Counted from the stretch's first letter, positions 41,010-50,447 are shown. The stretch is 64,000 bases of DNA from Pseudomonas sp. GD03944 (GCF_029839275.1 NZ_JAOCAH010000005.1:1-64000); one strand, 5' to 3'. Notes: generated by a model not told the origin, from the sequence alone. A program made the numbers and translations.

Positions 41010-41915
41010 CTACGGGGCGTCGCGCAGGATTTCTTCGAGAAAATCGATAAAGGCATTCACCCGGCGCGAGCCGCGGTGGTTGGGCAGGTACAGGGCATTG
41101 ATCGAGGTGCGGGCCTGGCCGGGGTTGGCTTCGTAGTCCTCCAGCAGGCGGGTCAGCCGGCCGCTGCTGACATCCGCCCGGACCAGCCAGTCGGCCAGCA
41201 GCGCGATGCCCGCACCGGACAGCGCCGCCTCGCGCAGCATGTCGGCATTGTTGCTGCGCAGCCGGCCGTCGATGCGCACCGAGCGGGTCTCGCCTGCCCG
41301 CTGGAAGGTCCAGTCCTGCTGGGGCGTGCCATAGTCGAAGCGCAGGCACGGGTGCTGCAGCAGGTCCTCGGGCTCCGTCGGCAGCGGGTGCGTGGCCAGG
41401 TAATCCGGGCTGACCACCAGCCAGCGCTGGAATTGGCCGATGGGGCGGCTGACGATGTCCTCGTTGTGCAGGGCGTTGCCCAGGCGGATCGACACATCGA
41501 TCCGCTCGCCGAGCAGGTCGACGATGTCGTCGCTGAGGGTCAGGTTCAGTTCCAGCCCCGGATGCCGTACCAGCAGCCGTCCAAGGTGCGGGGCGATCAG
41601 GCGGCGGCCGAATTCCACCGGCACGCTGACCCGCAGCAGGCCGACCGGCTCCTCGCCCCGGTCAGCGACCTGGGCATCGGCCTCGGCCACCGCGCCGAGG
41701 ATCGCCCGGGCCCTGGCGTAATACGCCGCGCCGGCCTCGGACAGGCTGATCTGCCGGGTCGAACGGTTGAGCAGCACCGTACCCAGCTCGGCCTCCAGGG
41801 CATCCACCAGGCGCGTCACCGACGAGGTGGCCACGCCGAGCTTGCGCGCCGCCGCGGAAAATCCCCGGGCGTCGACGGTTTCGACGAACAGCTTGAGGGC
41901 CAACAGTTTGTCCAT
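41010..41915 (-). CDS. LysR-family transcriptional regulator
   Basis: A 301-residue LTTR. The N-terminal HTH is LKLFVETVDARGFSAAARKL then GVATSSVTRLVDALEAELGT; the substrate-binding domain of about residues 88-295 is of the CrgA-like type. Start MDKLLALKLF at 41915; an in-frame ATG 9 bp upstream is possible. It lies upstream of, and on the same strand as, the DsbA-like and MFS genes, separated by repeats, and could regulate them. The inducer is unknown. Confidence 0.9.
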   Translation of the reverse strand: MDKLLALKLFVETVDARGFSAAARKLGVATSSVTRLVDALEAELGTVLLNRSTRQISLSEAGAAYYARARAILGAVAEADAQVADRGEEPVGLLRVSVPVEFGRRLIAPHLGRLLVRHPGLELNLTLSDDIVDLLGERIDVSIRLGNALHNEDIVSRPIGQFQRWLVVSPDYLATHPLPTEPEDLLQHPCLRFDYGTPQQDWTFQRAGETRSVRIDGRLRSNNADMLREAALSGAGIALLADWLVRADVSSGRLTRLLEDYEANPGQARTSINALYLPNHRGSRRVNAFIDFLEEILRDAP

Positions 41916-42081
41916 GGCGATCATCCGGCAGACACGGGAGTAGCGCGCGCCCTGCTCCGGGCCTGGCGCGAGGCACATGCTACCTCAGCCGCTCGCGTTC
42001 GCGCCGGGTTCCGAGGCACTGGCGCTTCACGGGCGACCACGCCAGGGCGATGAAACGCCAACACCCCCTGGCGCCAGGCCG

Positions 42082-42087
42082 TATAAT
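42082..42087 (+). promoter_or_regulatory. Consensus -10 box (TATAAT) before the SpoU methyltransferase gene
   Basis: Perfect TATAAT 31 nt before the GTG start codon. No good -35 box at 16-18 nt spacing is visible. Confidence 0.5.
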
Positions 42088-42117
42088 CGCCGCCATTTTC
42101 TGCATTGGCACAGCGTC

Positions 42118-42588
42118 GTGGCGAACAAACGGTACAGTTGCATCGGGTTGTACAACCCCAAATCCCCGGAAAACGTTGGCTCGGTGATGCGCGCCGCCGG
42201 CTGCTATGGCGTGGCCTCGGTGTTCTACACCGGCACCCGCTACGAGCGGGCGCGGGACTTCATCACCGACACCAAGCGCGTGCACCAGGACATCCCCCTG
42301 ATCGGCATCGACGACCTGAAAAAGATCCTGCCCCTGGGCTGCACGCCGGTGGCGGTGGAGCTGGTCGAGGGCGCCCGCCCGCTGCCGCAATACACCCACC
42401 CGGACCGCGCGCTGTACATTTTCGGCCCGGAAGACGGCTCCCTGGACGAGGACATCCGCGCCTGGTGCGAGGACGTCATCTACATCCCCACCGAGGGCTG
42501 CATGAACCTCGCCGCCACGGTCAACGTGGTGCTCTACGACCGCCTGGCCAAGGGCAACAACACCCGCTCCGGGCCCAAGTTCAAGTAA
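42118..42588 (+). CDS. SpoU/TrmH-family RNA 2'-O-methyltransferase
   Basis: A 156-residue SPOUT-fold methyltransferase. Motif 2 FGPEDGSLDED and motif 3 IPTEGCMNLAATVNVVLYD form the knotted SAM site, and the N-terminal NPKSPENVGSVMRAAGCYG is motif 1. The size resembles single-domain TrmL-like enzymes, but the target nucleotide cannot be read from the sequence. GTG at 42118 is used because no ATG is suitably placed and the family start matches; its ribosome-binding site is poor. Confidence 0.88.
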   Translation: MANKRYSCIGLYNPKSPENVGSVMRAAGCYGVASVFYTGTRYERARDFITDTKRVHQDIPLIGIDDLKKILPLGCTPVAVELVEGARPLPQYTHPDRALYIFGPEDGSLDEDIRAWCEDVIYIPTEGCMNLAATVNVVLYDRLAKGNNTRSGPKFK

Positions 42589-42606
42589 CCCCCGCGGCAG
42601 CCCACC

Positions 42607-45141
42607 TCAGAAGAACTGGGTAATGCTGATCTTGGCGTTGCGGCCCTGGCTGTAGGCACTGTCACCGCTCAGGTTGGCGCGGTAGAAGCGGTTGAACACG
42701 TTGTCCACGGTCAGGTTGACCCGCGTGCTTTTGAGCTCGCCCCGCTGCGGCGCCCATTCGGCGAAGAAGCGGTGGGTGTCGTAGCTGTCGTTCTTGTAGT
42801 CATTCCACACCGATTCGCCGCTCACGTCGTAGAGATCGCCCGGGGCGCGATCGGTCTTGCGCACGAACTCGCTCTGCCAGCCGAAGCGGGTGTGAATCTG
42901 CGGCAGCTTCACACCGGCCATCACCACCCACTTCGGTGCCGGGATATCCCGGGCCCAGACGTCCGGCCCCCAGGGGTTGCTGTAGGCGCCGTCGTGCTTG
43001 CCACTGATCCAGGAATACGACGCGCTGCCGAACAGGTAGGTGCTGTCGTAGTAGCTCTCCACCTCGAAACCCTTGATCGTCACCGCGTTCAGGTTGCGGT
43101 AGTTGGGCAGCGGCAACAGCTCGGCGCACTTGGCGGAAATGCTGCCACCCTCGGCGGCCTGACGCTCACAGGCGATGCTGCGGAACTTGAAGATTTCGTC
43201 GTCGAGTTTGTGGTGGAACAGCGTGGTGCGCACCTGCAGGTTATCTTCATCGTTGAACACGTCGTTGAAGCTGACCACACTGCCGCCACGCACGCCGCGC
43301 ATGCGCTCGGGGTCCAACCCGCGGCTGGTGCCACCGAAGGTGGTGCTGTTCTGCAATTCGTATTGCTCGTCGATCACCGGTGCGCGCCAGGTCTTGGCGT
43401 AGTCGGCGAACAGCCCTACGTTCTCGGTCACGCGCCAGTACAGCGACAGGCGCGGCGACCAGCCGGAGTACTCCTGGGCACTGTAGTCGTGGCCAAGGGC
43501 GGCGTTGTTGTAGACCGGCGCCAGGTTCTCCTTGCCCTCGTTGCGCACCGCATCGAAACGCATGGACGGGGTGATGGTCACGTCACCCAGGGTGATGGCG
43601 TCCTGCACGTAGAAACTGCGGGTCTGCTGGTCGCCGCGGGGCATGAAATAGGGCTGAAACCAGCCGTAGTTGTAGCGCGGCGTGTTGTAGGTGGTGCCCG
43701 GCAGGTACATCAGCACGTCACGTTTGTGGTGGTGCCAGGCCACGCCAGTGGTCAGCTCGTGTTCCAGGGCGGCGGTCTCGAAGCGGCTGATATTGCGCAC
43801 CTCGAACACTTTGTCCTGGTAGTCGGTGCGGATCCAGCGGCCACCGGAGGTCAGCGCATAGTTGGCGCCTTCGCGGCGCTCGTCGATCTGCTCGGTTTCC
43901 GAGTAGGAGGCCGTGACTTTCAGGTCGATCCAGGGGTTGTCCAGGGGCTGATAGGTGTATTTGCCGGCCCAGGTGGTGTCCTCCACCTCGCGATCTGCCA
44001 GGTTACGCGCCATGGCCGCTTCAAGACTGCCGGCACGGTCGATACTGAACTTGCTCGGGACCAGGAAACCGGTGGAACTGAAAGGGGCGAACTGTTCGGT
44101 ACGCGAGCGCATGAAGGTCAGGCCGAAGCCGTGTTCTTCGGTCGCCTGGAAGTTGCCCTTGAGCAGCACACCGTCCAGTTTCTGGTCGGTGTGCGGGTAA
44201 CGCGCCGGATATTCGTAGCCAGGTTCCAGCTGGATGTTGCCGGCCAGTTTGGCGTCACGGCCATCACGGGTGGTCAGGTAGGCCAGGCCGTCGGCCCGGC
44301 CGTCTTCGGTTCGGCCGTAGACCGCCCCGCTGTAGATCTTCTGCTGGTCGTTGCTGTGGTAGCCGTACTTGAGCATGGCGCCCACGTTGCGCCCGTCCTC
44401 CAGCAGGTCGGGGGCGTCCTTGGTTTCCATGTGCACGGTGCCGCCGAAACCGCCGTTGCCGGTGAAGGCCGAGTACGGCCCCTTCTCCACTTCGATGCGC
44501 TTGATCAACTCGGGCTCGATGAACACCGTGCCCTGCTGGTAACGCTCAAAGCCACTCTTGGAGGCACCGTCCAGGGTGAACGGCACGTCTTCGGCATCAC
44601 CCAGGCCCCAGATATTCACGGTCTGCCCCCCGGGCTTGGACGAGCCGCCCATGGTCACTCCGGGCAGGGTCTGCAGCAAGGAGGGAATGTTGTCGGCCTG
44701 CTGACGTTCGATCTCCTGGCGGGTCAGGGTCGAGCGCCCGACGCTGCTGGCATCGACCTGGGTACCGCTGCCCACCACCGTCAGCGAATCCAGCTGGATG
44801 GCGTTGTCCGCGCTGTCCTGCTGTGGGCGGCGGCGCACCACGTAGCCATCCCCCGCCGGCACCAGCTCCAGACCCGAACCGACCAGCAGGCGCTGCAGGG
44901 CCACCTCGGCGCTGTAGTGCCCGGACAGCGACGGCGCCCACAGGTCATGCAGCTGCGATTCATCGAACAGAATCTGCAACTGGCTCTGCTGGGCCAGGGC
45001 GGTCAGGGCACTGGCCATCGGCTGGGACGGCAGGTCGAAGGCGTATTCCTGGGCCAGGGCGTTGCCGCTGAGTAGCAGGGTCGCCAGGGCACCGCCGGCA
45101 CAGAGCTGGCGCAGCGCGAAACGGGTGGTGCGGGTTTTCAT
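42607..45141 (-). CDS. TonB-dependent receptor with STN signalling domain, probably haem/haemophore type
   Basis: An 844-residue outer-membrane receptor. Signal peptide 1-31, STN signalling domain 33-85 (FDLPSQPMASALTALAQQSQ), TonB-box region near 110, plug about 125-235 (LLQTLPGVTMGGSSKPGGQ), then the beta-barrel, ending in ISITQFF. ADYAKTWRAPVIDEQYEL recalls the FRAP box of haemoglobin/transferrin-family receptors, so a HasR-like haem role is likely but not proven. The STN domain fits the adjacent FecR anti-sigma and ECF sigma genes, which lie upstream in the same direction. ATG at 45141 follows GGGGAG. No haemophore (hasA) gene is in the window. Confidence 0.9.
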   Translation of the reverse strand: MKTRTTRFALRQLCAGGALATLLLSGNALAQEYAFDLPSQPMASALTALAQQSQLQILFDESQLHDLWAPSLSGHYSAEVALQRLLVGSGLELVPAGDGYVVRRRPQQDSADNAIQLDSLTVVGSGTQVDASSVGRSTLTRQEIERQQADNIPSLLQTLPGVTMGGSSKPGGQTVNIWGLGDAEDVPFTLDGASKSGFERYQQGTVFIEPELIKRIEVEKGPYSAFTGNGGFGGTVHMETKDAPDLLEDGRNVGAMLKYGYHSNDQQKIYSGAVYGRTEDGRADGLAYLTTRDGRDAKLAGNIQLEPGYEYPARYPHTDQKLDGVLLKGNFQATEEHGFGLTFMRSRTEQFAPFSSTGFLVPSKFSIDRAGSLEAAMARNLADREVEDTTWAGKYTYQPLDNPWIDLKVTASYSETEQIDERREGANYALTSGGRWIRTDYQDKVFEVRNISRFETAALEHELTTGVAWHHHKRDVLMYLPGTTYNTPRYNYGWFQPYFMPRGDQQTRSFYVQDAITLGDVTITPSMRFDAVRNEGKENLAPVYNNAALGHDYSAQEYSGWSPRLSLYWRVTENVGLFADYAKTWRAPVIDEQYELQNSTTFGGTSRGLDPERMRGVRGGSVVSFNDVFNDEDNLQVRTTLFHHKLDDEIFKFRSIACERQAAEGGSISAKCAELLPLPNYRNLNAVTIKGFEVESYYDSTYLFGSASYSWISGKHDGAYSNPWGPDVWARDIPAPKWVVMAGVKLPQIHTRFGWQSEFVRKTDRAPGDLYDVSGESVWNDYKNDSYDTHRFFAEWAPQRGELKSTRVNLTVDNVFNRFYRANLSGDSAYSQGRNAKISITQFF

Positions 45142-45309
45142 GCAAATCTCCCCAAGTACTGCAAAACCGCCATGGCATGCGGCGGACATCAGGAAGACGC
45201 AGCACGCGGCAAAACCCGCATATGCAAATGAAAAATATTTGCATCAAAAAAAAAGAGGCCGCAAAACCCTGCGCCAGCGCCCGCTCGGCGGGCCTGGTCA
45301 GTGCGGAGT

Positions 45310-46287
45310 TCAGCGTGCGTGAATCGAGGCGCTGCCGTTGGCCTGGTGCTCGATGCGTACCGGCAGCAACTGCGGCAATGCGGCGAGGAAGGCATCCGGC
45401 CGCGCGATGTTCACGCTGCCGGAGACCCGCCGTTCGCCGAGGCGCACGTCGGCCAGCACCACCGGGGCTTGCCGGTAGTGGGACAACTCGTCGAGCAACT
45501 GGGCCAGGGGGCGGTCGTGGAAGATCAACTGCCCGCGCCGCCAGCTGGCGATTTCTTCCGCGCTCAGGCGCCGCTGCTGCAGGGTGTCGCTGCGGTAGTC
45601 GTAATCGAGGCCGTCACCCGCGCCGAGCATCGCCGGTTGCGCCTGCCCCACATACGGCTGCACCGCCACCTTGCCGCTCTCCACCGCCACGGCGAGATGT
45701 TCGCTCCCGCGGCGCACGCTGAAGCGCGTGCCGACCACCCGCACGCAACCCTCCCCGGCGCGCACCTCGAACGGCCGCTCGGCATCGGCGGCCACGGCGA
45801 AGAAGGCTTCGCCGGCCAGCAACTCGGCCTCGCGGCGGTCCGGGTACAGGCGCACCTCCAGGCGCGTGCCGACATTGAGGTCGACCCGGGTGCCATCCTC
45901 CAGCAGTACCTGGCGCTGCTCACCGGGCGCGCTGACCAGGCTCAGCCGCTGGGTCGCCCCGCCGATGAAGCCTGGCTGCGACAGCGCCAGCAGCGCGCAG
46001 GCAAACACCACCGAGGCCGCCAGTGCCCGACCGGGCAGCCAGCGCTTGCGCGGGCGCAACGGCGTCACGGTGGCCTGGCGCAGCACCGGGCGTTGAAGCT
46101 GGTCGAGGTCCGCCCAGATCAGGTTCAGGTCGGCAAAGGCCCGGGCATGGGCCGGGTCGACGGCCAGCCAGGCGTCCAGCTCACGCTGCTCGTGCGCGGA
46201 CAGACCGCCAGCGGAACGCCGGCTGAACCAGGCTGCGGCCTGCTCGTCGATGGCCATCGGGACATCCTTTTTTATGGGCTCGCTCAT
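45310..46287 (-). CDS. FecR-family anti-sigma factor
   Basis: A 325-residue inner-membrane regulator. The N-terminal DUF4880 segment (IDEQAAAWFSRRSAGGLSAH) binds the sigma factor, a single transmembrane helix lies near residues 88-107, and the periplasmic FecR domain has VLLEDGTRVDLNVGTRLEVR and the C-terminal STN-contacting part. It transmits receptor occupancy to the ECF sigma. ATG at 46287 overlaps the sigma stop (ATGA). An ATG at 46257 with AAGGAT at good spacing is a serious alternative start, shortening it by 10 residues. Confidence 0.92.
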   Translation of the reverse strand: MSEPIKKDVPMAIDEQAAAWFSRRSAGGLSAHEQRELDAWLAVDPAHARAFADLNLIWADLDQLQRPVLRQATVTPLRPRKRWLPGRALAASVVFACALLALSQPGFIGGATQRLSLVSAPGEQRQVLLEDGTRVDLNVGTRLEVRLYPDRREAELLAGEAFFAVAADAERPFEVRAGEGCVRVVGTRFSVRRGSEHLAVAVESGKVAVQPYVGQAQPAMLGAGDGLDYDYRSDTLQQRRLSAEEIASWRRGQLIFHDRPLAQLLDELSHYRQAPVVLADVRLGERRVSGSVNIARPDAFLAALPQLLPVRIEHQANGSASIHAR

Positions 46288-46823
46288 GCCTCGTCCGCCA
46301 TGCCTTCGCCTTCCACGCGCCGCTTGCAATGCAGCAGCGCACTGGCGATGTGCTTTTCCACCATGCTCAGGGAAATCCCCATGCGCGCCGCCACGTCGGC
46401 CTGGGACAGGCCATCGAACTTGTGCAGGACGAAGGCCTCGCGCCGGCGCGGCGACAGGTCGTCCAGGGCCTGGGCCAGCAGGTGCAAGCGTTGCTGCTGT
46501 TCGACCTTTTCCAAGGGGCTCGCTCCCTGTTCATCGACCATGGCCTCCAGCACCTGCCCGGTGTCGACGTCCTCGCTGGCCTGGGGCCGCGCCTGCTGGC
46601 GGCGCCAGTGGTCGCGCAGCAGGTTGCGGGCGATCTGGAAGAGAAAGGCACGGGGTTGCTCGACGGCGCGCCGGTCGCGCCAGTCCAGCCACTGGGTGAA
46701 GGCGTCCTGGGCCAGGTCGGCGGCGTCGGCGGAACTGCCCAGGCGCTTGCCGAGGAATTTCAGCAACTCGGCGTGGAAGGCGCGGTAGGCCCCGGATACC
46801 GAGCCACGGAACTGCTCATCCAT
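46284..46823 (-). CDS. ECF sigma factor, FecI-like
   Basis: A 179-residue iron-starvation sigma. Region 2 is ADLAQDAFTQWLDWRDRRAV then PRAFLFQIARNLLRDHWRR; region 4 is LDDLSPRRREAFVLHKFDGL then SQADVAARMGISLSMVEKHI. It should direct transcription of the TonB receptor when released by the FecR protein. A Fur box lies about 100 nt upstream of the start, fitting iron control. ATG at 46823; an ATG 15 bp upstream is also in frame, and neither has a strong ribosome-binding site. Confidence 0.93.
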   Translation of the reverse strand: MDEQFRGSVSGAYRAFHAELLKFLGKRLGSSADAADLAQDAFTQWLDWRDRRAVEQPRAFLFQIARNLLRDHWRRQQARPQASEDVDTGQVLEAMVDEQGASPLEKVEQQQRLHLLAQALDDLSPRRREAFVLHKFDGLSQADVAARMGISLSMVEKHIASALLHCKRRVEGEGMADEA

Positions 46824-46919
46824 GCCCGACCGCCGCACTGTTGATTACTGCCACCACCCTGCTCCCCGACCACAGGCAACCGGGAAACGCAGCAGGATGC
46901 AGCGAATCGACAAGCGCCA

Positions 46920-46938
46920 AATGAGAATGCTTGTCATT
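46920..46938. promoter_or_regulatory. Fur box upstream of the ECF sigma gene
   Basis: AATGAGAATGCTTGTCATT is a 19-bp palindrome with 7 of 9 symmetric pairs and the AATGA...TCATT ends of Fur operators. It lies 97 nt before the sigma start codon. Iron repression of the sigma-antisigma-receptor set follows by inference. Confidence 0.8.
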
Positions 46939-47037
46939 AGATAGTGGCGCATGGGTGGCGGTCAAGCCGCCGAATGCAGAAAGACAGGGAAAGGAAGGCG
47001 CCAGCCTGCCGCGCAGGCTGGCGCAACCCCGCGGCGA

Positions 47038-48267
47038 TCAGCGCAGGAGCTTGGTGTCCAGCACCTTGGATTTACCGCCGATGACGTTCTCGCTGATTTC
47101 GATGAAGTCCTTGGTGCTGGCCTTGTCCAGGCGCATCAGACCACGGGTCACGTCATCCAGCGAACGCGGCTGGGCATCCTTGGTGGCCTGGCGAATCTCG
47201 CGGTCCAGCTCCTGCAACAGCAGCACGGCGCGGGCGGTGATCGGCCCGGTGGAGTTCTCGGTGCGCAGCGAATCCACCGGCTTGCTCCACTTGATCAGGT
47301 GCTCGCGGACCTTCTGGTAGCGGTCTTCGCTCAGGCCACCGGCGCGGCGCATCAACTCGATGGCGTAGTACTCGGCCAGGCCCTCGCTGATCCAGTCGCT
47401 CTTGTCGGTGTCGCTGATACGACTGAAGACATGCACCAGCTCATGCACAAGGGAACTGGTGCCGTTCTCGCTGACCAGCGGGCGGTCGGCGTGCATGAAA
47501 TAGGAGTTGGGTGCCGACAGGCCGCCGCGCCACATCGGGTCACCCGCGCCGACCACCAGCAGCTTGCCCGGATCACGGGGGAACACTGCCTGGGCTTCCG
47601 GCCAGACGAAGGTCAGCAGGGTCAGGATGTCCATGCGGCGCATGCCCTCGCCCACCGGCGCGGCGATGGTGACATCGGTCTCGCCGAGCTTGGCGCGGCG
47701 GGTGCCGATCTTGCCGGCGAGGATCCAGCCCGTGGGGCGGTCGAACTGACGGGTCGGGTTGTCGATGCGGAACTTGTTCTTGCCGATCCGCGGCCAGCCG
47801 GTTTCCACGCCGTTCCAGCCCTTGGGCAGGTCGAAGGTCAGGCGCGCGACCAGCTCGACGTTGTCCGGCTGGCTGTAGCGCGCGCTGGGCACCAGGTCGT
47901 CGCCACGCAGCAGCGCCCAGTCCTCGGTCATGCGCGCGTCGTAGCGGCCTTCGTCGCGGGGGTGGCTGATGCGCACCCGGTAGCTCAGGGTGCTCTTGCC
48001 CTTGCCCGGCTTCCAGGTGCCGCGCTCGGGGCTTTCCTGGGTCCATTCGCCGTCACCGCTGAAGTCGCTGTAGTAGCCCTTCTCGCCCAGGTCGAAATCG
48101 AAATAGTGCACCCGGTCGCCCTTCTCCAGGGTCATGCTGACCTCGGCGGTGTCGCTGTCCGGGAGGAATTTCACCTGGTAGTCCAGGTCGACCTTGTGCG
48201 GGGCGGCCCACAAGGGGGCGCTCAGGCACAGCAGAACGGCAGATAACGACAAGCGGCGAATCGGCAT
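47038..48267 (-). CDS. Secreted gluzincin-like metallopeptidase (putative)
   Basis: A 409-residue exported protein. The signal peptide ends at SAPLWA (about residue 21). A beta-rich N-terminal half is followed by HELVHVFSRI (HExxH, near residue 270) and SEGLAEYYAIEL about 20 residues later, giving the third zinc ligand Glu of a gluzincin (M1/M61-like). The spacing of HExxH to Glu agrees with an active enzyme. Function and substrate are unknown. ATG at 48267 follows CAAGGAG. The 214-bp gap to the sigma gene holds the Fur box. Confidence 0.75.
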   Translation of the reverse strand: MPIRRLSLSAVLLCLSAPLWAAPHKVDLDYQVKFLPDSDTAEVSMTLEKGDRVHYFDFDLGEKGYYSDFSGDGEWTQESPERGTWKPGKGKSTLSYRVRISHPRDEGRYDARMTEDWALLRGDDLVPSARYSQPDNVELVARLTFDLPKGWNGVETGWPRIGKNKFRIDNPTRQFDRPTGWILAGKIGTRRAKLGETDVTIAAPVGEGMRRMDILTLLTFVWPEAQAVFPRDPGKLLVVGAGDPMWRGGLSAPNSYFMHADRPLVSENGTSSLVHELVHVFSRISDTDKSDWISEGLAEYYAIELMRRAGGLSEDRYQKVREHLIKWSKPVDSLRTENSTGPITARAVLLLQELDREIRQATKDAQPRSLDDVTRGLMRLDKASTKDFIEISENVIGGKSKVLDTKLLR

Positions 48268-48323
48268 GGGCAACTCCTTGTTGGCGGGGCGATTAGGCGT
48301 AGACCGATAAACGACGTGGCAAT

Positions 48324-48773
48324 TCAACCGGCGCGAAAGATCAGGTAGTCCTCCCAATCGTCCTCGGCGACGTTCTTCTCGCTGAGCATACGACCCGATT
48401 GGGAAATGCGCTCGATATGCACCGCTTCCGGGTCACCGCACACCAGGTGGTGCCACAGCGGCAGGTCCTTGCCCTCGCTGACCAGGCGGTAGCCGCAGGT
48501 CGGCGGCAGCCACTGGAACTGGTCGGCCTGGGCCGGGGTGAGCTGGATGCAATCGGGCACGAACTGCACGCGGTTGGGGTAATCGGTGCAACGGCAGGTC
48601 TGCAGGTCGAGCAACTTGCAGGCGATGCGGGTGTAATAGACGCTGCCGTCGTCCTCGTCTTCCAGCTTCTGCAGGCAGCACAGGCCACAGCCATCGCACA
48701 AGGACTCCCACTCCTCCTGGTCCAGCTGAGCGAGGGTTTTGCGTTTCCAGAAGGGTTCGACTTTGGCGGCCAT
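48324..48773 (-). CDS. ycgN: YcgN family (UPF0260) cysteine-cluster protein
   Basis: A 149-residue protein with conserved cysteine clusters [12 protein letters not shown] (near residue 25) and [17 protein letters not shown], which probably bind a metal or Fe-S centre. In many gammaproteobacteria ycgN is near rnd and ycgL, as here. ATG at 48773. Confidence 0.9.
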   Translation of the reverse strand: MAAKVEPFWKRKTLAQLDQEEWESLCDGCGLCCLQKLEDEDDGSVYYTRIACKLLDLQTCRCTDYPNRVQFVPDCIQLTPAQADQFQWLPPTCGYRLVSEGKDLPLWHHLVCGDPEAVHIERISQSGRMLSEKNVAEDDWEDYLIFRAG

Positions 48774-48914
48774 GGCAAGACATACGAGTGACGGGCGAAA
48801 AGGCCGGCAGTCTAGCGTGGCCCCTGCCGCCGGCCAAGGGCGGTGCGCTGGATGGTGGTCACGGTGCCGTCCCCACCGACTGATCGTTCCCACACGAACG
48901 CAGGGCCATTAGAT

Positions 48915-48946
48915 CCTGGGTATCGCTTCGCTCCACCCAGGCTACG
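48915..48946. repeat. Intergenic repeat family C, copy 4
   Basis: CTGGGTATCGCTTCGCTCCA then CCCAGGCTACG, as at 5553, 15267 and 15578. Confidence 0.75.
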
Positions 48947-48962
48947 TTGGGGTCGACGCATG

Positions 48963-49013
48963 CTGATCGTTCCCACGCTCTGCGTGGGAATGCAGCCCGG
49001 GACGCTCCGCGTC
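48963..49013 (+). repeat. Intergenic repeat family B, copy 2
   Basis: Reverse complement of 2352-2402, with only a few mismatches: CTGATCGTTCCCACGCTCTG ... GGACGCTCCGCGTCC. Confidence 0.8.
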
Positions 49014-49146
49014 CCCAGCGCATATCAATTGTTCGCACGTTCTCTGGCGGACCAGCAAACCTGTTCAAGGCAGCAACCGCCGAGCTCGGGGCCAAGGCCC
49101 CTCCTACAGGGTCTGCCCACCGATTAGCGGACAAGGCCAGCGCCCC

Positions 49147-49172
49147 TGTAGGAGCGGGCTTGCCCGCGAGCT
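49147..49172. repeat. Intergenic repeat family E, copy 2
   Basis: TGTAGGAGCGGGCTTGCCCG then CGAGCT, a GCGGGC-TT-GCCCGC hairpin. The whole 48774-49217 gap is a string of families B, C, E and a CCAAGGCCCCTCCTAC element, with no gene. Confidence 0.8.
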
Positions 49173-49217
49173 CTTCATGCGTATCAACAAGATCATGGCC
49201 AGCCATCAGAGGCCGGC

Positions 49218-50150
49218 TCAGTAACCGCGGGCGAAATCCACCTGCCCGGCCAGCGCCTCGCCGCGCTGGTAACGGGCCAGGTTGTCGAGGAACAGGCAGG
49301 TCATCAGGCGCGGGTCGGTGGGGGCCGAGCTGTGGCCGGTGAGCAGCAGGCGCGGTGCGGTCCAGAACGGGTGGCCGGCCGACAGCGGCTCCTGGCGGCA
49401 GACGTCGATCACCGCCCCGGCCAGGTGCCCCTGCTCCAGCGCTGCCACCAGGTCGGCATCGACCACCGCCACGCCGCGCCCGGCGTTGATGAACAACGCA
49501 CTCGGCTTGAGCCCGGCGAACAGACGGGCGTCGTACAGGTCGCGAGTACTCGGCGTATCGGGCAACAGGTTGATCAGGTAGTCGGCGTCGGCGGCCAGGC
49601 GCGGCAGGTCGGTCATGCCCCCTACTTCGGCAAAGGGCGGCAGATCCCGGGCACTGCTGGCAACGCCGCTCAGCTCGATACCGAAGGGTGCCAGGAACGC
49701 CGCCACCCGCTGGCCGATATCGCCGGTGCCGACGATCAGTGCCCGGCGCCCCGCCAGGCTGCGCGGCAGTGAGTGGTCCCAGCGCTGCTCCACTTGCGCC
49801 GCCAGCCGAGCGAACAGCTGGCGTTCGTGGGCCAGGATATGGCCCAGCACGTACTCGGCCATGACCTGACCGAAAATGCCCACCGCACGGCTCAGCAGGT
49901 AATCACGGGGCAGGTCGCTGGCCAGCAGCGGCGTGATCCCCGCCCAGGTTGACTGCAACCAGCGCGGCGTGTGCCCCTGGCGCAACAGTGCAGCCAGCAG
50001 GTCCGGCTGGCCCAGCCACAGCGGGCACTCCCCCGCCCATCGCTTCAGTTCAGCCGGCTCGGCACTGGCCTGAATCACCAGCCCAGGCATGGCCTCGCCC
50101 AGCAGGGCACGGTATTCAGCGTGGGCGGATTCAGCCAGCAGCAGGCGCAT
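49218..50150 (-). CDS. D-2-hydroxyacid dehydrogenase (GhrA-like glyoxylate/hydroxypyruvate reductase)
   Basis: A 310-residue NAD(P)-dependent 2-hydroxyacid dehydrogenase. Rossmann motif IVGTGDIGQRVAAFLAPFGI near residue 140; catalytic Arg in FINAGRGVAVV, Glu in VIDVCRQEPLSAGHPFW, His in LLTGHSSAPTDP. It lacks the classical serine/phosphoglycerate domains, suggesting a glyoxylate/hydroxypyruvate substrate. It begins 3 bp after the ycgL stop, in the rnd-ycgL operon. Confidence 0.9.
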   Translation of the reverse strand: MRLLLAESAHAEYRALLGEAMPGLVIQASAEPAELKRWAGECPLWLGQPDLLAALLRQGHTPRWLQSTWAGITPLLASDLPRDYLLSRAVGIFGQVMAEYVLGHILAHERQLFARLAAQVEQRWDHSLPRSLAGRRALIVGTGDIGQRVAAFLAPFGIELSGVASSARDLPPFAEVGGMTDLPRLAADADYLINLLPDTPSTRDLYDARLFAGLKPSALFINAGRGVAVVDADLVAALEQGHLAGAVIDVCRQEPLSAGHPFWTAPRLLLTGHSSAPTDPRLMTCLFLDNLARYQRGEALAGQVDFARGY

Positions 50151-50153
50151 GGG

Positions 50154-50447
50154 TCACACCGGATCGTTGCGGCGCAGCAGTTCTTCCGGGAGGTGTTCGA
50201 TGTACTCGTCCTCGGCCGGCGGCATCTGCAGGTGATAGCCCTGCCCGTCCAGGTTGGCCAGGACCTTGGCGATGTCCTCGCGGGCCAGCTGGCGTTCCGG
50301 GGTCAGGACCATGTCGAAGGTGTGGATCGGCGGCCCGAATGCGGCCAGCAGGTTTTCCGGCACCCGCTTGAGCGCATCGCTCTTGAGCACGTACAGGTAC
50401 ATTTCGTTCTTGCGCGGGCTCTTGTAGATGGAACAGATGCGTTTCAC
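50154..50447 (-). CDS. ycgL: YcgL domain protein
   Basis: A 97-residue YcgL-family protein: [60 protein letters not shown]. Widespread gammaproteobacterial family, biochemical role unknown to me. The start is GTG at 50447, overlapping the rnd stop by four bases (GTGA), so translation is coupled to rnd. Confidence 0.93.
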   Translation of the reverse strand: MKRICSIYKSPRKNEMYLYVLKSDALKRVPENLLAAFGPPIHTFDMVLTPERQLAREDIAKVLANLDGQGYHLQMPPAEDEYIEHLPEELLRRNDPV

